Source: RGIG6353 sp045660745
GTDB lineage: Bacteria > Bacillota > Clostridia > Oscillospirales > SIG627
Reading direction: 5' to 3'
Length of the DNA: 64,000 nucleotides
Assembly (NCBI GenBank): GCA_045660745.1
Contig: JAZREJ010000022.1
Span: 29,742-93,741 of the forward strand
This document shows, piece after piece, positions 1 through 9,500 of the stretch; position 1 is the stretch's first letter, and every line of letters starts with the position of its first letter. The position numbers and the translations under genes were made by a program. The notes beneath the pieces are model-generated. The model was not told where the DNA came from and ran no database searches. It saw nothing but the letters and a program-made list of their open reading frames with translations.

Positions 1-865
1 TGCAGATCATCGCGATTCGGTGCTTGAATATATTTCCCGTCTAAAAAGAGTCGAGGAACAGGTAAAGGATAAGATATTTATTATACCGAGAATATATACG
101 AACAAGCCCCGTACAACAGGTGAAGGCTACAAGGGTATGCTTCATCAGCCCAACCCTAATGAAAAGCCCGACCTGTATCAGGGAATCGTCGCTATCAGGG
201 AGCTTCATATGTCAGCACTCAAGGACTACGGCTTCACCTGTGCGGATGAAATGCTATACCCCGACAACCACAGATACCTTTCCGATCTTCTTGCTTACGT
301 TGCTGTCGGCGCTCGCTCAGTTGAAAACCAGGAGCACAGACTTACCGCCAGCGGTCTTAACGTCCCCGTCGGAATGAAGAACCCGACAGGCGGAGACCTT
401 TCCATAATGATGAACGCCATCAAGGCAGCTCAGAGCAGTCACTCCTTCATCTACAGAGGATGGGAGGTACAGAGTGCAGGTAATCCGCTCTCCCACGCAA
501 TACTTCGCGGTTACGTTGATTTTGCCGGCAAGAGCGTATCTAATTATCACTATGAGGACCTTGTAAAGCTTTCTTCTCTCTACGCTGAATCGGGGCTTTC
601 AAATCCTTCCGCGATAGTTGACACCAACCATGCAAACTCAGGCAAGAAATACCTTGAACAGACAAGAATCGCATCCGAAGTCGTTCACAGCAGAAATCAC
701 AACCCTGACATCAAGAGTCTTGTAAAGGGTCTTATGATTGAAAGCTATATTGAGGACGGTGCACAGGGTATTGGCGAAAACGTATTCGGTAAGTCAATTA
801 CCGACCCCTGCCTCGGCTGGGAAAAGACCGAATCGCTTATACTCGGTCTTGCAGACAAGCTGTAA
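1..865 (+). CDS. 3-deoxy-7-phosphoheptulonate (DAHP) synthase, 5'-truncated
   Basis: Class I DAHP synthase (AroF/G/H type), which condenses phosphoenolpyruvate and erythrose 4-phosphate in the first step of the shikimate pathway. The reading frame is open from base 2 (A-D-H-R-D-S...), so the gene begins before the window; the GTG at base 20 is probably internal. Family-typical stretches are visible: PRIYTNKPRTTGEGYKGMLH, CADEMLYP, a GDLSIMMNAIKAAQSSHSF region and a C-terminal GENVFGKSITDPCLGW. A strong hairpin terminator follows. Which allosteric isoenzyme it is cannot be judged from this fragment. Confidence 0.93.
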   Translation, partial: ADHRDSVLEYISRLKRVEEQVKDKIFIIPRIYTNKPRTTGEGYKGMLHQPNPNEKPDLYQGIVAIRELHMSALKDYGFTCADEMLYPDNHRYLSDLLAYVAVGARSVENQEHRLTASGLNVPVGMKNPTGGDLSIMMNAIKAAQSSHSFIYRGWEVQSAGNPLSHAILRGYVDFAGKSVSNYHYEDLVKLSSLYAESGLSNPSAIVDTNHANSGKKYLEQTRIASEVVHSRNHNPDIKSLVKGLMIESYIEDGAQGIGENVFGKSITDPCLGWEKTESLILGLADKL

Positions 866-874
866 TCCACTACA

Positions 875-905
875 AAAAAACCGTCGAATTCTCGACGGTT
901 TTTTG
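875..905. terminator. Bidirectional intrinsic terminator
   Basis: A-rich stretch, CCGTCGA / TCGACGG stem with an ATTC loop, then a T run. It lies between the convergent DAHP synthase and azlD and can serve both. Confidence 0.9.
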
Positions 906-1208
906 TCAGATGAAATATTCCAACACAAAAACTATACTGCATGCGGCAATTGAAACAAAGAACATACTCTTCCCCAACCACGCAAGCAGCATTGCCACAG
1001 CAAACGCAATACTTGCCGCGATAACGCTCTCAGTTGCATGAATGATACTGGGGAAGGTCATTACTGCAAGAGTAACGAATGGGACGTAATAAAGGAACGA
1101 ACGAACAAAAGTGTTGTCTATATGACGGCGTATCAACGTAAGCGGCAGTGCGCGGATAAGATAGGTCACACCCGCCATAACGATAATATAAATGTATATG
1201 TTATTCAT
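906..1208 (-). CDS. azlD: AzlD-family branched-chain amino acid exporter subunit
   Basis: Small hydrophobic protein of 100 residues with about three to four membrane segments, matching AzlD, the partner of AzlC in export of branched-chain amino acids and analogues. The start is the ATG at 1208 (MNNIYIYIIVMAG), chosen because AGGAGG sits five bases upstream; a longer frame to 1250 has no such site. It overlaps the 3' end of azlC by 8 bases, which implies translational coupling. Confidence 0.88.
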   Translation of the reverse strand: MNNIYIYIIVMAGVTYLIRALPLTLIRRHIDNTFVRSFLYYVPFVTLAVMTFPSIIHATESVIAASIAFAVAMLLAWLGKSMFFVSIAACSIVFVLEYFI

Positions 1209-1950
1209 TTTCGTCCTCCTTCTCGTCAACCGGGAAAAGAACTGCAGCAACAGCGGCTATTACCACCGTAAGGATTATCATCCTAAATCCTGACTGTATT
1301 TCTTTAAGGTAGGGCGTATAATTGAATAGTGCGGACAGGAGCATTGAAACAACGACCACTCCCGCAACAACAGGTCTTTTGCGAGCCGGAGGCACTATTA
1401 TTGCAATGAACATACCGTAGAGTGCAACACCGAGTGCTGACAGCACTCGCTCGGGAAGAACGCTTCCGAGAAGTGCTCCGCAGAGAGTACCGAGAGTCCA
1501 TCCGGGAATAGACAAGCTCATCATACCGTAAGAATAAAATGGGGATAGCTCACCGTGAACGCCTGCAGCAAGGGCAAATATCTCATCGGTGACACCAAAA
1601 GACATTGCCGCTCGGTGATAGAACGGAAGCTTGGTCGATACCTTTTGAGAAAGTGTAGAGGACATCAGACAGTATCTCAAATTTATTATCAGCTGAGTAA
1701 GAGCAACTCCGACGTAGGAAACACCGCTCACGATATCCCGAAGTCCAGCATACTGTCCCGCAGAGGTAAGGTTTGTGAGAGATAAAAGGGTTGCCTGAAA
1801 TACTGTGAGACCGTTTGTCTTTGCAAGTATTCCAAATGCAAACGATACTGCAAAGTATCCAAGAAATATCGGTATTGCATCATGCATACCTTTTTTGTAA
1901 TGTGCAAACCGTGTCAGCGCTATCATCTCCCAATAATTCAAATAACTCAT
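1201..1950 (-). CDS. azlC: AzlC-family branched-chain amino acid exporter subunit
   Basis: Integral membrane protein of about 249 residues. The AzlC core begins near residue 20 (KKGMHDAIPIFLGYFAVSFAFG) and includes the family's SAGQ element (LTSAGQYAG) and a TDEIFAL stretch. It acts with AzlD as a two-component permease. The start is uncertain: the ATG at 1950 lies only two bases past a TATAAT-like box (minus strand, 1958-1953), so an ATG at 1926 or 1887 may be used if that box is the real promoter. Confidence 0.9.
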   Translation of the reverse strand: MSYLNYWEMIALTRFAHYKKGMHDAIPIFLGYFAVSFAFGILAKTNGLTVFQATLLSLTNLTSAGQYAGLRDIVSGVSYVGVALTQLIINLRYCLMSSTLSQKVSTKLPFYHRAAMSFGVTDEIFALAAGVHGELSPFYSYGMMSLSIPGWTLGTLCGALLGSVLPERVLSALGVALYGMFIAIIVPPARKRPVVAGVVVVSMLLSALFNYTPYLKEIQSGFRMIILTVVIAAVAAVLFPVDEKEDENE

Positions 1951-2033
1951 GAATTATAACAAATTTTTTCTTTATATGCAAGCCTTTTTTGATTTTTTTC
2001 ACCCTATTGTCACCTTTTGTCAAAAAGTCGCAC

Positions 2034-2062
2034 TTGACTAAACTCAAATTTAGTTGTATAAT
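2034..2062 (+). promoter_or_regulatory. Sigma-A promoter of the dnaD-like operon
   Basis: TTGACT (2034-2039), 17-base spacer, TATAAT (2057-2062). Transcription should start near 2069. This excludes the upstream in-frame ATGs at 1989 and 2061 as starts of the following gene. Confidence 0.85.
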
Positions 2063-2096
2063 GATATTCCCACACAAAAAGAAAGGAGGAATTATT

Positions 2097-3095
2097 ACGG
2101 CACGACGCAAATTACGTTTCAGACTTCGACAGAAGCCGGGAGAAAAAGGCATATTTCTGCCTGAAAGTGTTCTTAAATCACTTACTAATGCTACCGAAGC
2201 TGAACTTAAGCTTCTTATAATACTTGCAAAGGAAGGCCGTGATAAAGACTACCTTTCGGAATCGGATATACTTCCCGCCTGCGAAAACGCGGGTATTGAC
2301 AAAGAGTCATTCGTTGAAGCGCTTGCCTTCTTCAGAGGGGCAGGACTTGTGGAAAACGAAGAAAAGGATTCCACCGTCCCCACAGTGAAGGAAGTTCCCG
2401 CTCCGACAAAGGAAGAACCTGTTCCCGCAAAGAGATCGGTTGAACGACCTAAAAGCTACACCTCGCTTGAGCTTGCGGGTGCTGCAGAGAGCCGTGAATT
2501 TCTTGAGCTTGTGGATTTCACTGCGGTAAGCCTCAAAAAAACGCTTAACCGCTCAGATATTACAACGCTTTATTCCTTCGTGGATTCGCTTCTTCTTCCT
2601 TATGACGTCATAATGCTTGGTATTGAACATTGTGTGACAGAAGGGAAGATGAGTCTCAGGTACGTCGAAAAGCTTCTTTGCGACTTTGCAGACCGAGAGA
2701 TAAACACATACGAGCTTGCCGAAGAATACATACGCACACGCACACTTTATAAAAGCTTTGAGGGGAAGATACGCACAAAGCTCGGCCTTGGTCAGAGAAG
2801 CCTTACCCCCAAGGAAAAGGCAATGATCTCATGCTGGCAGACCGAATGGAAGGTTTCCGATGAGCTTATTGACTTTGCCTACGAGAAAACAGTGGAAAAG
2901 ACAGGCAAGGCAAGTATGAGTTATATGAACAAAATACTTGAAAACTGGCATACAGCCGGCTTTAAGACTCGTGCTGAAGTTGAAATGGGAGACGTAAAAC
3001 CCTCCCTCGGACAATCCTCCTTCGACGTGGATGAATTTTTCTCGATTGCTGTTGCACATTCAAATAACAAACAAAAGGAGCAAATGAATGAGTGA
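2097..3095 (+). CDS. DnaD-domain primosomal protein with a non-canonical start codon
   Basis: Protein of 332 residues. An N-terminal winged-helix-like region (GIFLPESVLKSL...AELKLLIILAKEG) is followed by DnaD-like C-terminal modules (EYIRTR..., then a region ending SYMNKILENWHTAGFKT). DnaD proteins help load the replicative helicase in Firmicutes, and the next gene is a DnaI/DnaC-like ATPase. The start is chosen from the promoter at 2034-2062 and a perfect AGGAGG at 2084-2089: the only in-frame codons at a workable distance are ATT (2091, 2094) and ACG (2097). ACG at 7-base spacing followed by Ala-Arg-Arg-Lys looks like a mutated or rare ATG. The frame overlaps the next gene by 8 bases. Confidence 0.85.
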   Translation, partial: TARRKLRFRLRQKPGEKGIFLPESVLKSLTNATEAELKLLIILAKEGRDKDYLSESDILPACENAGIDKESFVEALAFFRGAGLVENEEKDSTVPTVKEVPAPTKEEPVPAKRSVERPKSYTSLELAGAAESREFLELVDFTAVSLKKTLNRSDITTLYSFVDSLLLPYDVIMLGIEHCVTEGKMSLRYVEKLLCDFADREINTYELAEEYIRTRTLYKSFEGKIRTKLGLGQRSLTPKEKAMISCWQTEWKVSDELIDFAYEKTVEKTGKASMSYMNKILENWHTAGFKTRAEVEMGDVKPSLGQSSFDVDEFFSIAVAHSNNKQKEQMNE

Positions 3096-4029
3096 TATAC
3101 CGTTTGAAGAGCGCCGCGCAATAGCGCTTGAAAAGGCGGAGGAAAGAAGCCGCGAGGTCTGGGCGAAGAGTGAGGAGCTTGAGGCTATTGATAAAGAGCT
3201 TTCCGGTATTGGACTTAACATTTTCAAAACGGCACTTCTCCCCGACGATAAAAGACAAGCGGAGTTCAACCGTCTGTCTGACGAAACGCGGATGCTACAC
3301 GAAAAAAAGGCTAAGCTTCTTGCCCTTCTCGGATATCCCGAGGATTATACAAAGCCGAAATACGAGTGTGATAAGTGCTCTGATTCGGGATATATCGGGC
3401 ACAAGATGTGCGATTGCTATCGAAAGTATCTTATGACAAAGAGAGCCAAGGCATCGGGTCTTGGAAAAGCCCTTGAGACACAGAGCTTTGAAACAATAAG
3501 GCCTGAGCTTTATCCCGAATCCGTAAGGCATGATATGATGGGAATTGTGGATACCTGTCGTAAGTATGCAAACGAATTCAACGGAGAGGACGGTAACTCG
3601 CTTCTGCTCATAGGCTCAACAGGACTCGGTAAGACACACCTGTCCAGTGCTATTGCAAAGACGGTGCTTGAAAATGGCTTTTCGGTGGTATACGAGAGTG
3701 CTCAGAATCTTATTTCTACATTTGAGAGAGACCGTTTTTCTCAGGAAACAAAAAAAGCGTCCGACCGATATTTTGACTGTGATCTTCTTATAATTGACGA
3801 TCTCGGAACAGAGGTACGTGCACAGACATCTCTTTCGTATTTTTATACGCTTATAAACACAAGACTCGTTAATTCAAAATCTGTGATAATCAATACAAAT
3901 CTCACAGGGCAAACACTTCAGTCACACTATGACGAGCGGTTCGTTTCCCGCCTTTTGGGAGAGTATCAGGTAATGCTCTTCAAAGGAGAGGATGTCAGAA
4001 AAATAAAAAAATCAAGAGGTGTAAAATGA
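3088..4029 (+). CDS. DnaI/DnaC-like helicase loader ATPase
   Basis: AAA+ ATPase of 313 residues. A Cys cluster (C94, C97, C108, C110) forms the DnaI-type zinc site. Walker A is GSTGLGKT at 176-183 and Walker B is LLIIDDLG near 233-240. The N-terminal 80 residues are coiled-coil-like. Family knowledge: these proteins load the replicative helicase, usually with DnaD. Translation is coupled to the upstream dnaD-like gene (8-base overlap), and the stop overlaps the next start by 4 bases. It resembles IstB ATPases as well, but no transposase is nearby. Confidence 0.92.
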   Translation: MSDIPFEERRAIALEKAEERSREVWAKSEELEAIDKELSGIGLNIFKTALLPDDKRQAEFNRLSDETRMLHEKKAKLLALLGYPEDYTKPKYECDKCSDSGYIGHKMCDCYRKYLMTKRAKASGLGKALETQSFETIRPELYPESVRHDMMGIVDTCRKYANEFNGEDGNSLLLIGSTGLGKTHLSSAIAKTVLENGFSVVYESAQNLISTFERDRFSQETKKASDRYFDCDLLIIDDLGTEVRAQTSLSYFYTLINTRLVNSKSVIINTNLTGQTLQSHYDERFVSRLLGEYQVMLFKGEDVRKIKKSRGVK

Positions 4030-4283
4030 TAAAGATAACTGTTGAAGTTGAAGGTATGAAGTGCCCTATGTGTGAGGCACATACAAATGATGCAGTCAAG
4101 GAAGCTCTTGACGTCAAAAGCGTTGTATCCTCCCATAAGGAAAACAAGACCGAAATCACGGTTGAAAATGATATTCCCGACGAAAAGATAATCGAAGCGC
4201 TTTCCAAAACAGGCTATACCATCGGCGATATCACCCGTGAAGAAGCTAAAAAGCAAGGCTTTTTCGCAAGATTTAAAAAATAA
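4026..4283 (+). CDS. Heavy-metal-associated (HMA) domain protein
   Basis: An 85-residue single-domain protein with the HMA beta-alpha-beta-beta-alpha-beta pattern and the metal-binding motif GMKCPMC (C13, C16). Members act as copper or other soft-metal chaperones in the cytoplasm. It is coupled by ATGA overlap to the helicase loader gene, an unexpected partner, and ends just before a terminator. No copper ATPase is in the window, so the metal and partner are unknown. Confidence 0.87.
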   Translation: MIKITVEVEGMKCPMCEAHTNDAVKEALDVKSVVSSHKENKTEITVENDIPDEKIIEALSKTGYTIGDITREEAKKQGFFARFKK

Positions 4284-4310
4284 TGCAAATTCTCTGTATT
4301 ACAAAAGAAT

Positions 4311-4337
4311 TCCCGACACTCTCGTGTCGGGATATTT
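4311..4337. terminator. Intrinsic terminator
   Basis: TCCCGACAC / GTGTCGGGA stem with a four-base loop followed by TATTTTTA, between convergent genes. Confidence 0.85.
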
Positions 4338-4835
4338 TTATGCCTTTTTGTGACGAAAGCGTATCCAGAATACAACGGCTGAAACCATAGAGAACACCTC
4401 GCATGTAATACCGCCTATGGTGAAAACAACTACATTATTTATAAGCCACAGCGGAGATTGAAAGAATATTCTGAATTTTCGAATACCTATCTCAGAGGCG
4501 AACCACATAGCGTAAGTACCGACAAGCTCAGCGGCACACACAAGAAGTGACAGCACACCTGTATAGCTCAATGCTGTTGCAACAGCTATTACTGTACAAA
4601 CCGCAACAAACATATAGTCTTTTCGAGTGTGTCTGTTTGAAGCAAGTATTCCTCTCAAAGCACACACCATATTGATTATGGCGCTTGTGGGTGAGCCGAG
4701 CAAGAAATAGCTTATTGCAAAAAGTGTACAGGTGCACACCGATGCCACACAAAAATGGCTCGTTTTTTTAATCTGAAAGGCAAAAACCGTGCCTATCATT
4801 CCGATTATACTTAATATTTGTGCTAAAACTTCCAT
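4338..4835 (-). CDS. YgjV-family inner membrane protein
   Basis: A 165-residue polytopic membrane protein with about five hydrophobic segments. Its pattern (AQILSIIGMIGTVFAFQIK at the start, INMVCALRGILA in the middle) matches the YgjV family of unknown function. AGAGGA lies upstream of the ATG at 4835. It follows the PHP gene by 30 bases and is probably the last gene of the nadE operon. Confidence 0.75.
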   Translation of the reverse strand: MEVLAQILSIIGMIGTVFAFQIKKTSHFCVASVCTCTLFAISYFLLGSPTSAIINMVCALRGILASNRHTRKDYMFVAVCTVIAVATALSYTGVLSLLVCAAELVGTYAMWFASEIGIRKFRIFFQSPLWLINNVVVFTIGGITCEVFSMVSAVVFWIRFRHKKA

Positions 4836-4865
4836 TTTTATCCTCTTTTCGGAATATTAATAAAA

Positions 4866-5732
4866 TTATCTAAGGTCGAATATATTGCTCCACGCGAATA
4901 AGCCGTCCGCTGTCTCCAGCTCTACTCTGACCCACTTTTCAAACTCCTGCGGTATATACTCTGCGTGTGTCACGCCCTTGAAAACTCGCTGAGACCATGC
5001 GGCACCCGACACGAAGGAGAGTCTTTTACACTCGTCGGAAGAATCAACAACGATTTTGTTCCCCTCACGTCTTGCGTAAAGCTCGGGACCTTGTGTTGCG
5101 TAAAAGCGTCCTTCCTTTACGGCATTCACAATATCGTCGGCGCTGTCCGACTCGGATTCTACCATGATATATGATTTACAGTCATCCTCGCCGCAGTAAT
5201 AGTGAGCATCATCCGTTGCAACAAGCGGAAGAATATATCCTCGGTTAGCAAGTATATCCACGATATACCCCGAATAAGGACGGAAGCTCATTCCGACGTC
5301 GGATACCGAATTGTATATTTCGAGAGCGGAAAACCCGTGAAGCGGCTCTATCATTTCGGGAGTATTAAGAGACCACGCGGGGTGTGCAAGTATCGCAATT
5401 CCACCCGCTTCGCCTATCCGATCAATAACCGTCTGCGGATCTGCATCTTTAGGCATTTGGGGGTCATATTTCATATTGATGCCAACAATATGCATAACAA
5501 GTCCCGACGTATCGCCGCCGCCCACGTTATACTCAGCGCCCGAAAGAACGCAAAGTCCGTCCTCAATGCCGCCCTCTCCGTATGCCCAATGGTCAGTCAG
5601 TGCAATAGCATCAAAGCCTGCATCACGGTAACGCTTTTTTGCCTCATCGGGAGAAAGCCGTCCGTCTGACACGCTTGTGTGAATATGAAGCCCTACCTTA
5701 TACCATTTTCTGCCGTTTGTATCAATAAACAT
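4866..5732 (-). CDS. PHP-domain metal-dependent phosphoesterase
   Basis: A 288-residue PHP-fold hydrolase. Metal ligands are visible: H16-x-H18, D47-H48 in LTDHW, a Glu in SGAEYN, a His in AHPAW and a late ATDDAHYY Asp/His pair. The likely substrate is a phosphomonoester or nucleotide, but nothing in the sequence fixes it. The start is the ATG at 5732, seven bases after GGAGG; a TTG at 5738 abuts that site and is rejected. It sits two bases after the nadE stop. Confidence 0.85.
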   Translation of the reverse strand: MFIDTNGRKWYKVGLHIHTSVSDGRLSPDEAKKRYRDAGFDAIALTDHWAYGEGGIEDGLCVLSGAEYNVGGGDTSGLVMHIVGINMKYDPQMPKDADPQTVIDRIGEAGGIAILAHPAWSLNTPEMIEPLHGFSALEIYNSVSDVGMSFRPYSGYIVDILANRGYILPLVATDDAHYYCGEDDCKSYIMVESESDSADDIVNAVKEGRFYATQGPELYARREGNKIVVDSSDECKRLSFVSGAAWSQRVFKGVTHAEYIPQEFEKWVRVELETADGLFAWSNIFDLR

Positions 5733-5734
5733 AT

Positions 5735-6472
5735 TCAATCCTCCGGTGTATATTCAAACACAGGCATCAATTCAAGCTTGAAAAGATTCATTTTATGCTT
5801 TCTGTCAATAATATCCTTTGTCTGAAGGTCGTCTATTTCCCCCGTCCTTATATATCTGTCAAGCACAGCATAGGTAAAACCGAGGTTGTCCTCATCTGTC
5901 TTACCGCAAAGTCCGTCAATAGGGGTCTTCTCAACGAGCATCTCGGGGAGTCCGAGCACCCTTCCTATCTCCTTTACCTCCGCAACCGTAAGACGGGAAA
6001 GCGGGCTGAAATCTCCTACCGAATCCCCGTAGCGGGTGGAGTATCCCACCCAATCCTCCGAAAGGTTGCAGGTGTTTGCAACACGTCCGTTAACGCTCTG
6101 CGAAACAGCGTAAAGCGTTGTCATCCTGACACGTGGCGGTATATTATTCACCGTTTGCTCGGTAAGTTCAAGCTCCTTAGGTAAAGATTCCTTTAAGGCG
6201 TTCACGGTTTCTTTTATATTCACAACAAAATGCTTTATTCCAAGATGTGACACAAGCAATTCGGCAGCGTCAATATCATGCTGTACACCGTTTGGCATAA
6301 GCACGCCAACAACCCTGTCAACTCCCAGCGCCTCGACACAAAGCGCCGCTACAACCGAGCTGTCCTTGCCGCCTGATATTCCGACAACGGCAACGCATCC
6401 TTTTCCGTTATTCTCAAAGAAATCTCTAATCCATAAAACAACATCATTTTTGACCTTTTCTGCACAAAACAC
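5735..6472 (-). CDS. nadE: Ammonia-dependent NAD(+) synthetase
   Basis: A 245-residue NadE-type enzyme that amidates deamido-NAD+ in the last step of NAD synthesis. The P-loop SGGKDS lies at about residues 33-38, and NLSEDWVGYSTRYGDSVGDFSPL is the family's substrate-binding stretch. No glutaminase domain is present, so free ammonia is the expected nitrogen source. GTG start at 6472, preceded by a GGGGGA site and a good promoter. Confidence 0.93.
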   Translation of the reverse strand: MFCAEKVKNDVVLWIRDFFENNGKGCVAVVGISGGKDSSVVAALCVEALGVDRVVGVLMPNGVQHDIDAAELLVSHLGIKHFVVNIKETVNALKESLPKELELTEQTVNNIPPRVRMTTLYAVSQSVNGRVANTCNLSEDWVGYSTRYGDSVGDFSPLSRLTVAEVKEIGRVLGLPEMLVEKTPIDGLCGKTDEDNLGFTYAVLDRYIRTGEIDDLQTKDIIDRKHKMNLFKLELMPVFEYTPED

Positions 6473-6499
6473 TCGAACGTCCCCCTTCCAAACAGTGAG

Positions 6500-6528
6500 A
6501 TTATAACATAAAAGCCCCTCTTTGTAAA
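6500..6528 (-). promoter_or_regulatory. Promoter of the nadE operon
   Basis: Minus strand: TTTACA (6528-6523), 17-base spacer, TATAAT (6505-6500). Confidence 0.8.
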
Positions 6529-6530
6529 GG

Positions 6531-6555
6531 AAAACGGCAGAAAAATCTGCCGTTT
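6531..6555 (-). terminator. Terminator of the XRE/large-protein operon
   Basis: AAAACGGCAGA / TCTGCCGTTTT hairpin directly after the stop of the 1098-residue protein gene; the T run is read on the minus strand. Confidence 0.8.
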
Positions 6556-6559
6556 TAAT

Positions 6560-9500
6560 TTATTTTATAAGCTTTTCAAATGCCACTCTTTCAACCCATG
6601 AGATAAATTCGACTCTGCCCGAGTGGTAGGTGGTTTCTTCAATGCTTTCATGCGGATAAAATACAGTTTCACCGTTTTCAAGATTCTTGATATAAATGCC
6701 GATTTCAGCCTTATCCCAACCGCTCAGGTGTGAATAGCTTGAATCCCACCAAGGTGCTAAATAAAGAAGATACCTGCCGTCGGGTGAAAGCCTCGGCTCC
6801 TCGGCATAATCCTCTGCAAGAGATAATTCTCCCGTATTAAAGTCATAGATATAGACTGCCTGATAGTTATGATACGCATGTCCGCCATTATCTCCTGCAA
6901 AAAGGGTGACGTTGCGGTTTATGACAAGCCATCTGTCGTCAACAAGCGCCGTACAGTATGCATTGTCCTCCTCGGTTGAGGGGAGCTTGAATTCGCAAAG
7001 CACGTATCCCGAATCAAGCGAATATATCCTGTAGGTGGTCACACCGTTTTCGGTATACGAGAAGGCGAGTCTGTTCTCGTCCACCTCAAAAAGGTACGCA
7101 CCGCTTCCGTTTTTATCAAGGGAAGGCACGTATTCGTACTTATTTTCGCTCACTTTAATACTTTTGGGAGTATTGTCTCTCATCACGCCCCAGTCCCAAT
7201 AATCGTCACTGTTAAAGGTTTTTGTTATCTGTCCGTTTTCAATCACGTCATACTCAACACGCCAATCGGCACCGAGATAGCTTTCCTTTCCGTAGTCTCC
7301 CTCCCCCTCGCAAATATATTTGATTCGCCCGAGGGTGAAGCCGTCTGCGGAAACGTAGGAAATTTTACTTTCAAATAAGAATTGTGCCAAAAGGCTGTTT
7401 TCTTCAAGCTCACCGAGCGGTGTGTAGGGGTATGTAACACGCCACTTATTATTAAGCCTTTCCCACAGTGCGTGCCCCTCGTCAAAGCTTTTCGTGTTTT
7501 CATTAAGGAATGCCAAGTGGTAGGCGTTTGAATGTCTTGAATAGCGCTCAACGTCATATGATACAAATGGAACGTAGCTTCCGAAATCGAAATCCTCCGC
7601 CGCTGTTCTTTCATTGGGAGTGTAGGTCATCATATCAAGAGTGACCTCCGGGAGTGTAATTTGTGCAAATACCGTTGCGGAGCTGTATCCGTTTAAATAA
7701 AACTTGTCATAAAACTCAATGCCGTCATACTTTTCATATTCGCCGTTTTCAAGGCGCCATCCCGCCTTTGTTTTATGAAGTGAGAAAACAACGTTCTTTT
7801 CAAGCGCTCCGTCAACAAGTCGGTCAAGCTTCACCATCACAAAGCCTTCGTACTGTTCCACAATTTCAAGGGTCTCAAACAGATATTCGACCTGTCTTGT
7901 ACTCGCATCTGCGTTAAAGTAAAGGTTGCCTTCACCCTCGGTATACAGTGCATCTCCTCCCTTTATCATGGGGAAAAAGATTCGCTCTGCGGCACTCGTT
8001 GTAAATACGCTGTAGGCGAAAGCCTTTATATCCTCGTCTGCCTTAAGAAACGGCGATTTCACAACCCCGTCAACTGTAGGCGGGGCAAGAGCTACCCGAT
8101 CCCACAAAAGGTAGGCACGGTTTAAGAGCGGTCTGAATATTTCAAGCACTCGCTCACGGGTGAGTGTATCGCTCCTTTTCAGATAATAAGAATCGAAAGT
8201 AATCTCCTCACTCGGATATCTTTTTTTCACGGCTAACACAGGGGCAGTTGAATCTTTCTCTGTAACAGTTGCCCTGTGGAGTATCCAATCCTCTCCGTTT
8301 TTATTTATTTCAACGTCAAAGATCTCAAGGTCTGTTTCAACAGAAAGATAGAGCAGATCAAGTCTCTTACGCTTTGTGGAAATGCTTCTGATCTCGCTTG
8401 ACAGCTCTCCCGGTGCATCAATTTTTTCCAGGGTATAAAGCCGTCCGTCCTTTTCAATGTACTTAGCGCTTTCACCCTCAACAATGGGCTTTAAGAGTTG
8501 AAGGTCGAAAAAGGAATAGTGAAAAGCCGAATGGAAATATTTTTCAACATCATCCATTGTTTTAAAGCCATTCTCAACTATCATATAGTATTCTCGTCCG
8601 TTGATAACAGTCGGTGTTGTGCTCGTTTCAAAATCACAGAAAACAAGCTTTCTCAAAACACTCTCACAACGTCTCAAAACGGCATTCACAACACTGCGGA
8701 TCTCCTGATCGCCAAGAGAGTTCACGTATCTCTCGTTCTCGGAGTTTTCAAGCCTCCAGCCGCTGTCGGTGTTTTGCATAACGAACACCGCTTCCTCACC
8801 GTCGGAAGTGAGAAGGGACACCATTACAACGTCCTTGTACTGTGCCACCACCTCAAAGGTGTCAAAATCGTACTCAATATTTCTGCCGTGTGCGGCTGAG
8901 TGATAGTAAAGCTTCCCATCCTCATCGACATATCTCGGAATATCATCTGCATAAACGGGATATATCTCACTTTTAAAAAGCCGTATCGCAGCAGACTCGG
9001 TGTAAGCGCTGAGTGCCATATTCCAAACATCTGAAAGCGTTGTAATTTCGGGAGTATCGGCAAAATAATAGGAGTGATTACCGTTTCTGAAGGCTTCGGT
9101 TTTAGTTATACTCCAGGAGGGAGAGTTTTTTATCCGCTCGTGCACCGTTATGCCACGCTCTAAAAGAGGCTTAAAAATGCTCTTTATCTCATCGACAGAA
9201 TATAGCATATCCATTTTGGAAAGCTCCTTGTCGTCAAAAGACAAAATGCCACTGCCTAAATTGAATACAGCTTCCTTTTCGCTGATATTTTCAACGTGCT
9301 CCGAAACGCTCTTAATTCGCCATCCATCACCTATGTCAACGATTTCCGTCTCAAGTGTGAAATAATAAAAGTCAACAAGTGCCCTAAAGCTTCTTTCCTC
9401 TTTTCCCACCTTCTCGGAGAGGATACGCACGCTTTTTATATCGGTCACGGTATAAAGAGTAGGTCTTTTTCCAATAACGTACAGCCTTTTTACATGCTCA

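Noticed and set aside
1989..2096. Upstream ATGs at 1989 and 2061 as the dnaD-like start
   Set aside because: 1989 lies upstream of the promoter and 2061 overlaps its -10 box, so neither should be on the mRNA; the added residues do not look like the family N-terminus.
3088..4029. IstB transposition helper
   Set aside because: The DnaI-type Cys cluster, coupling to a DnaD-like gene and lack of any transposase or terminal repeat favour a helicase loader.
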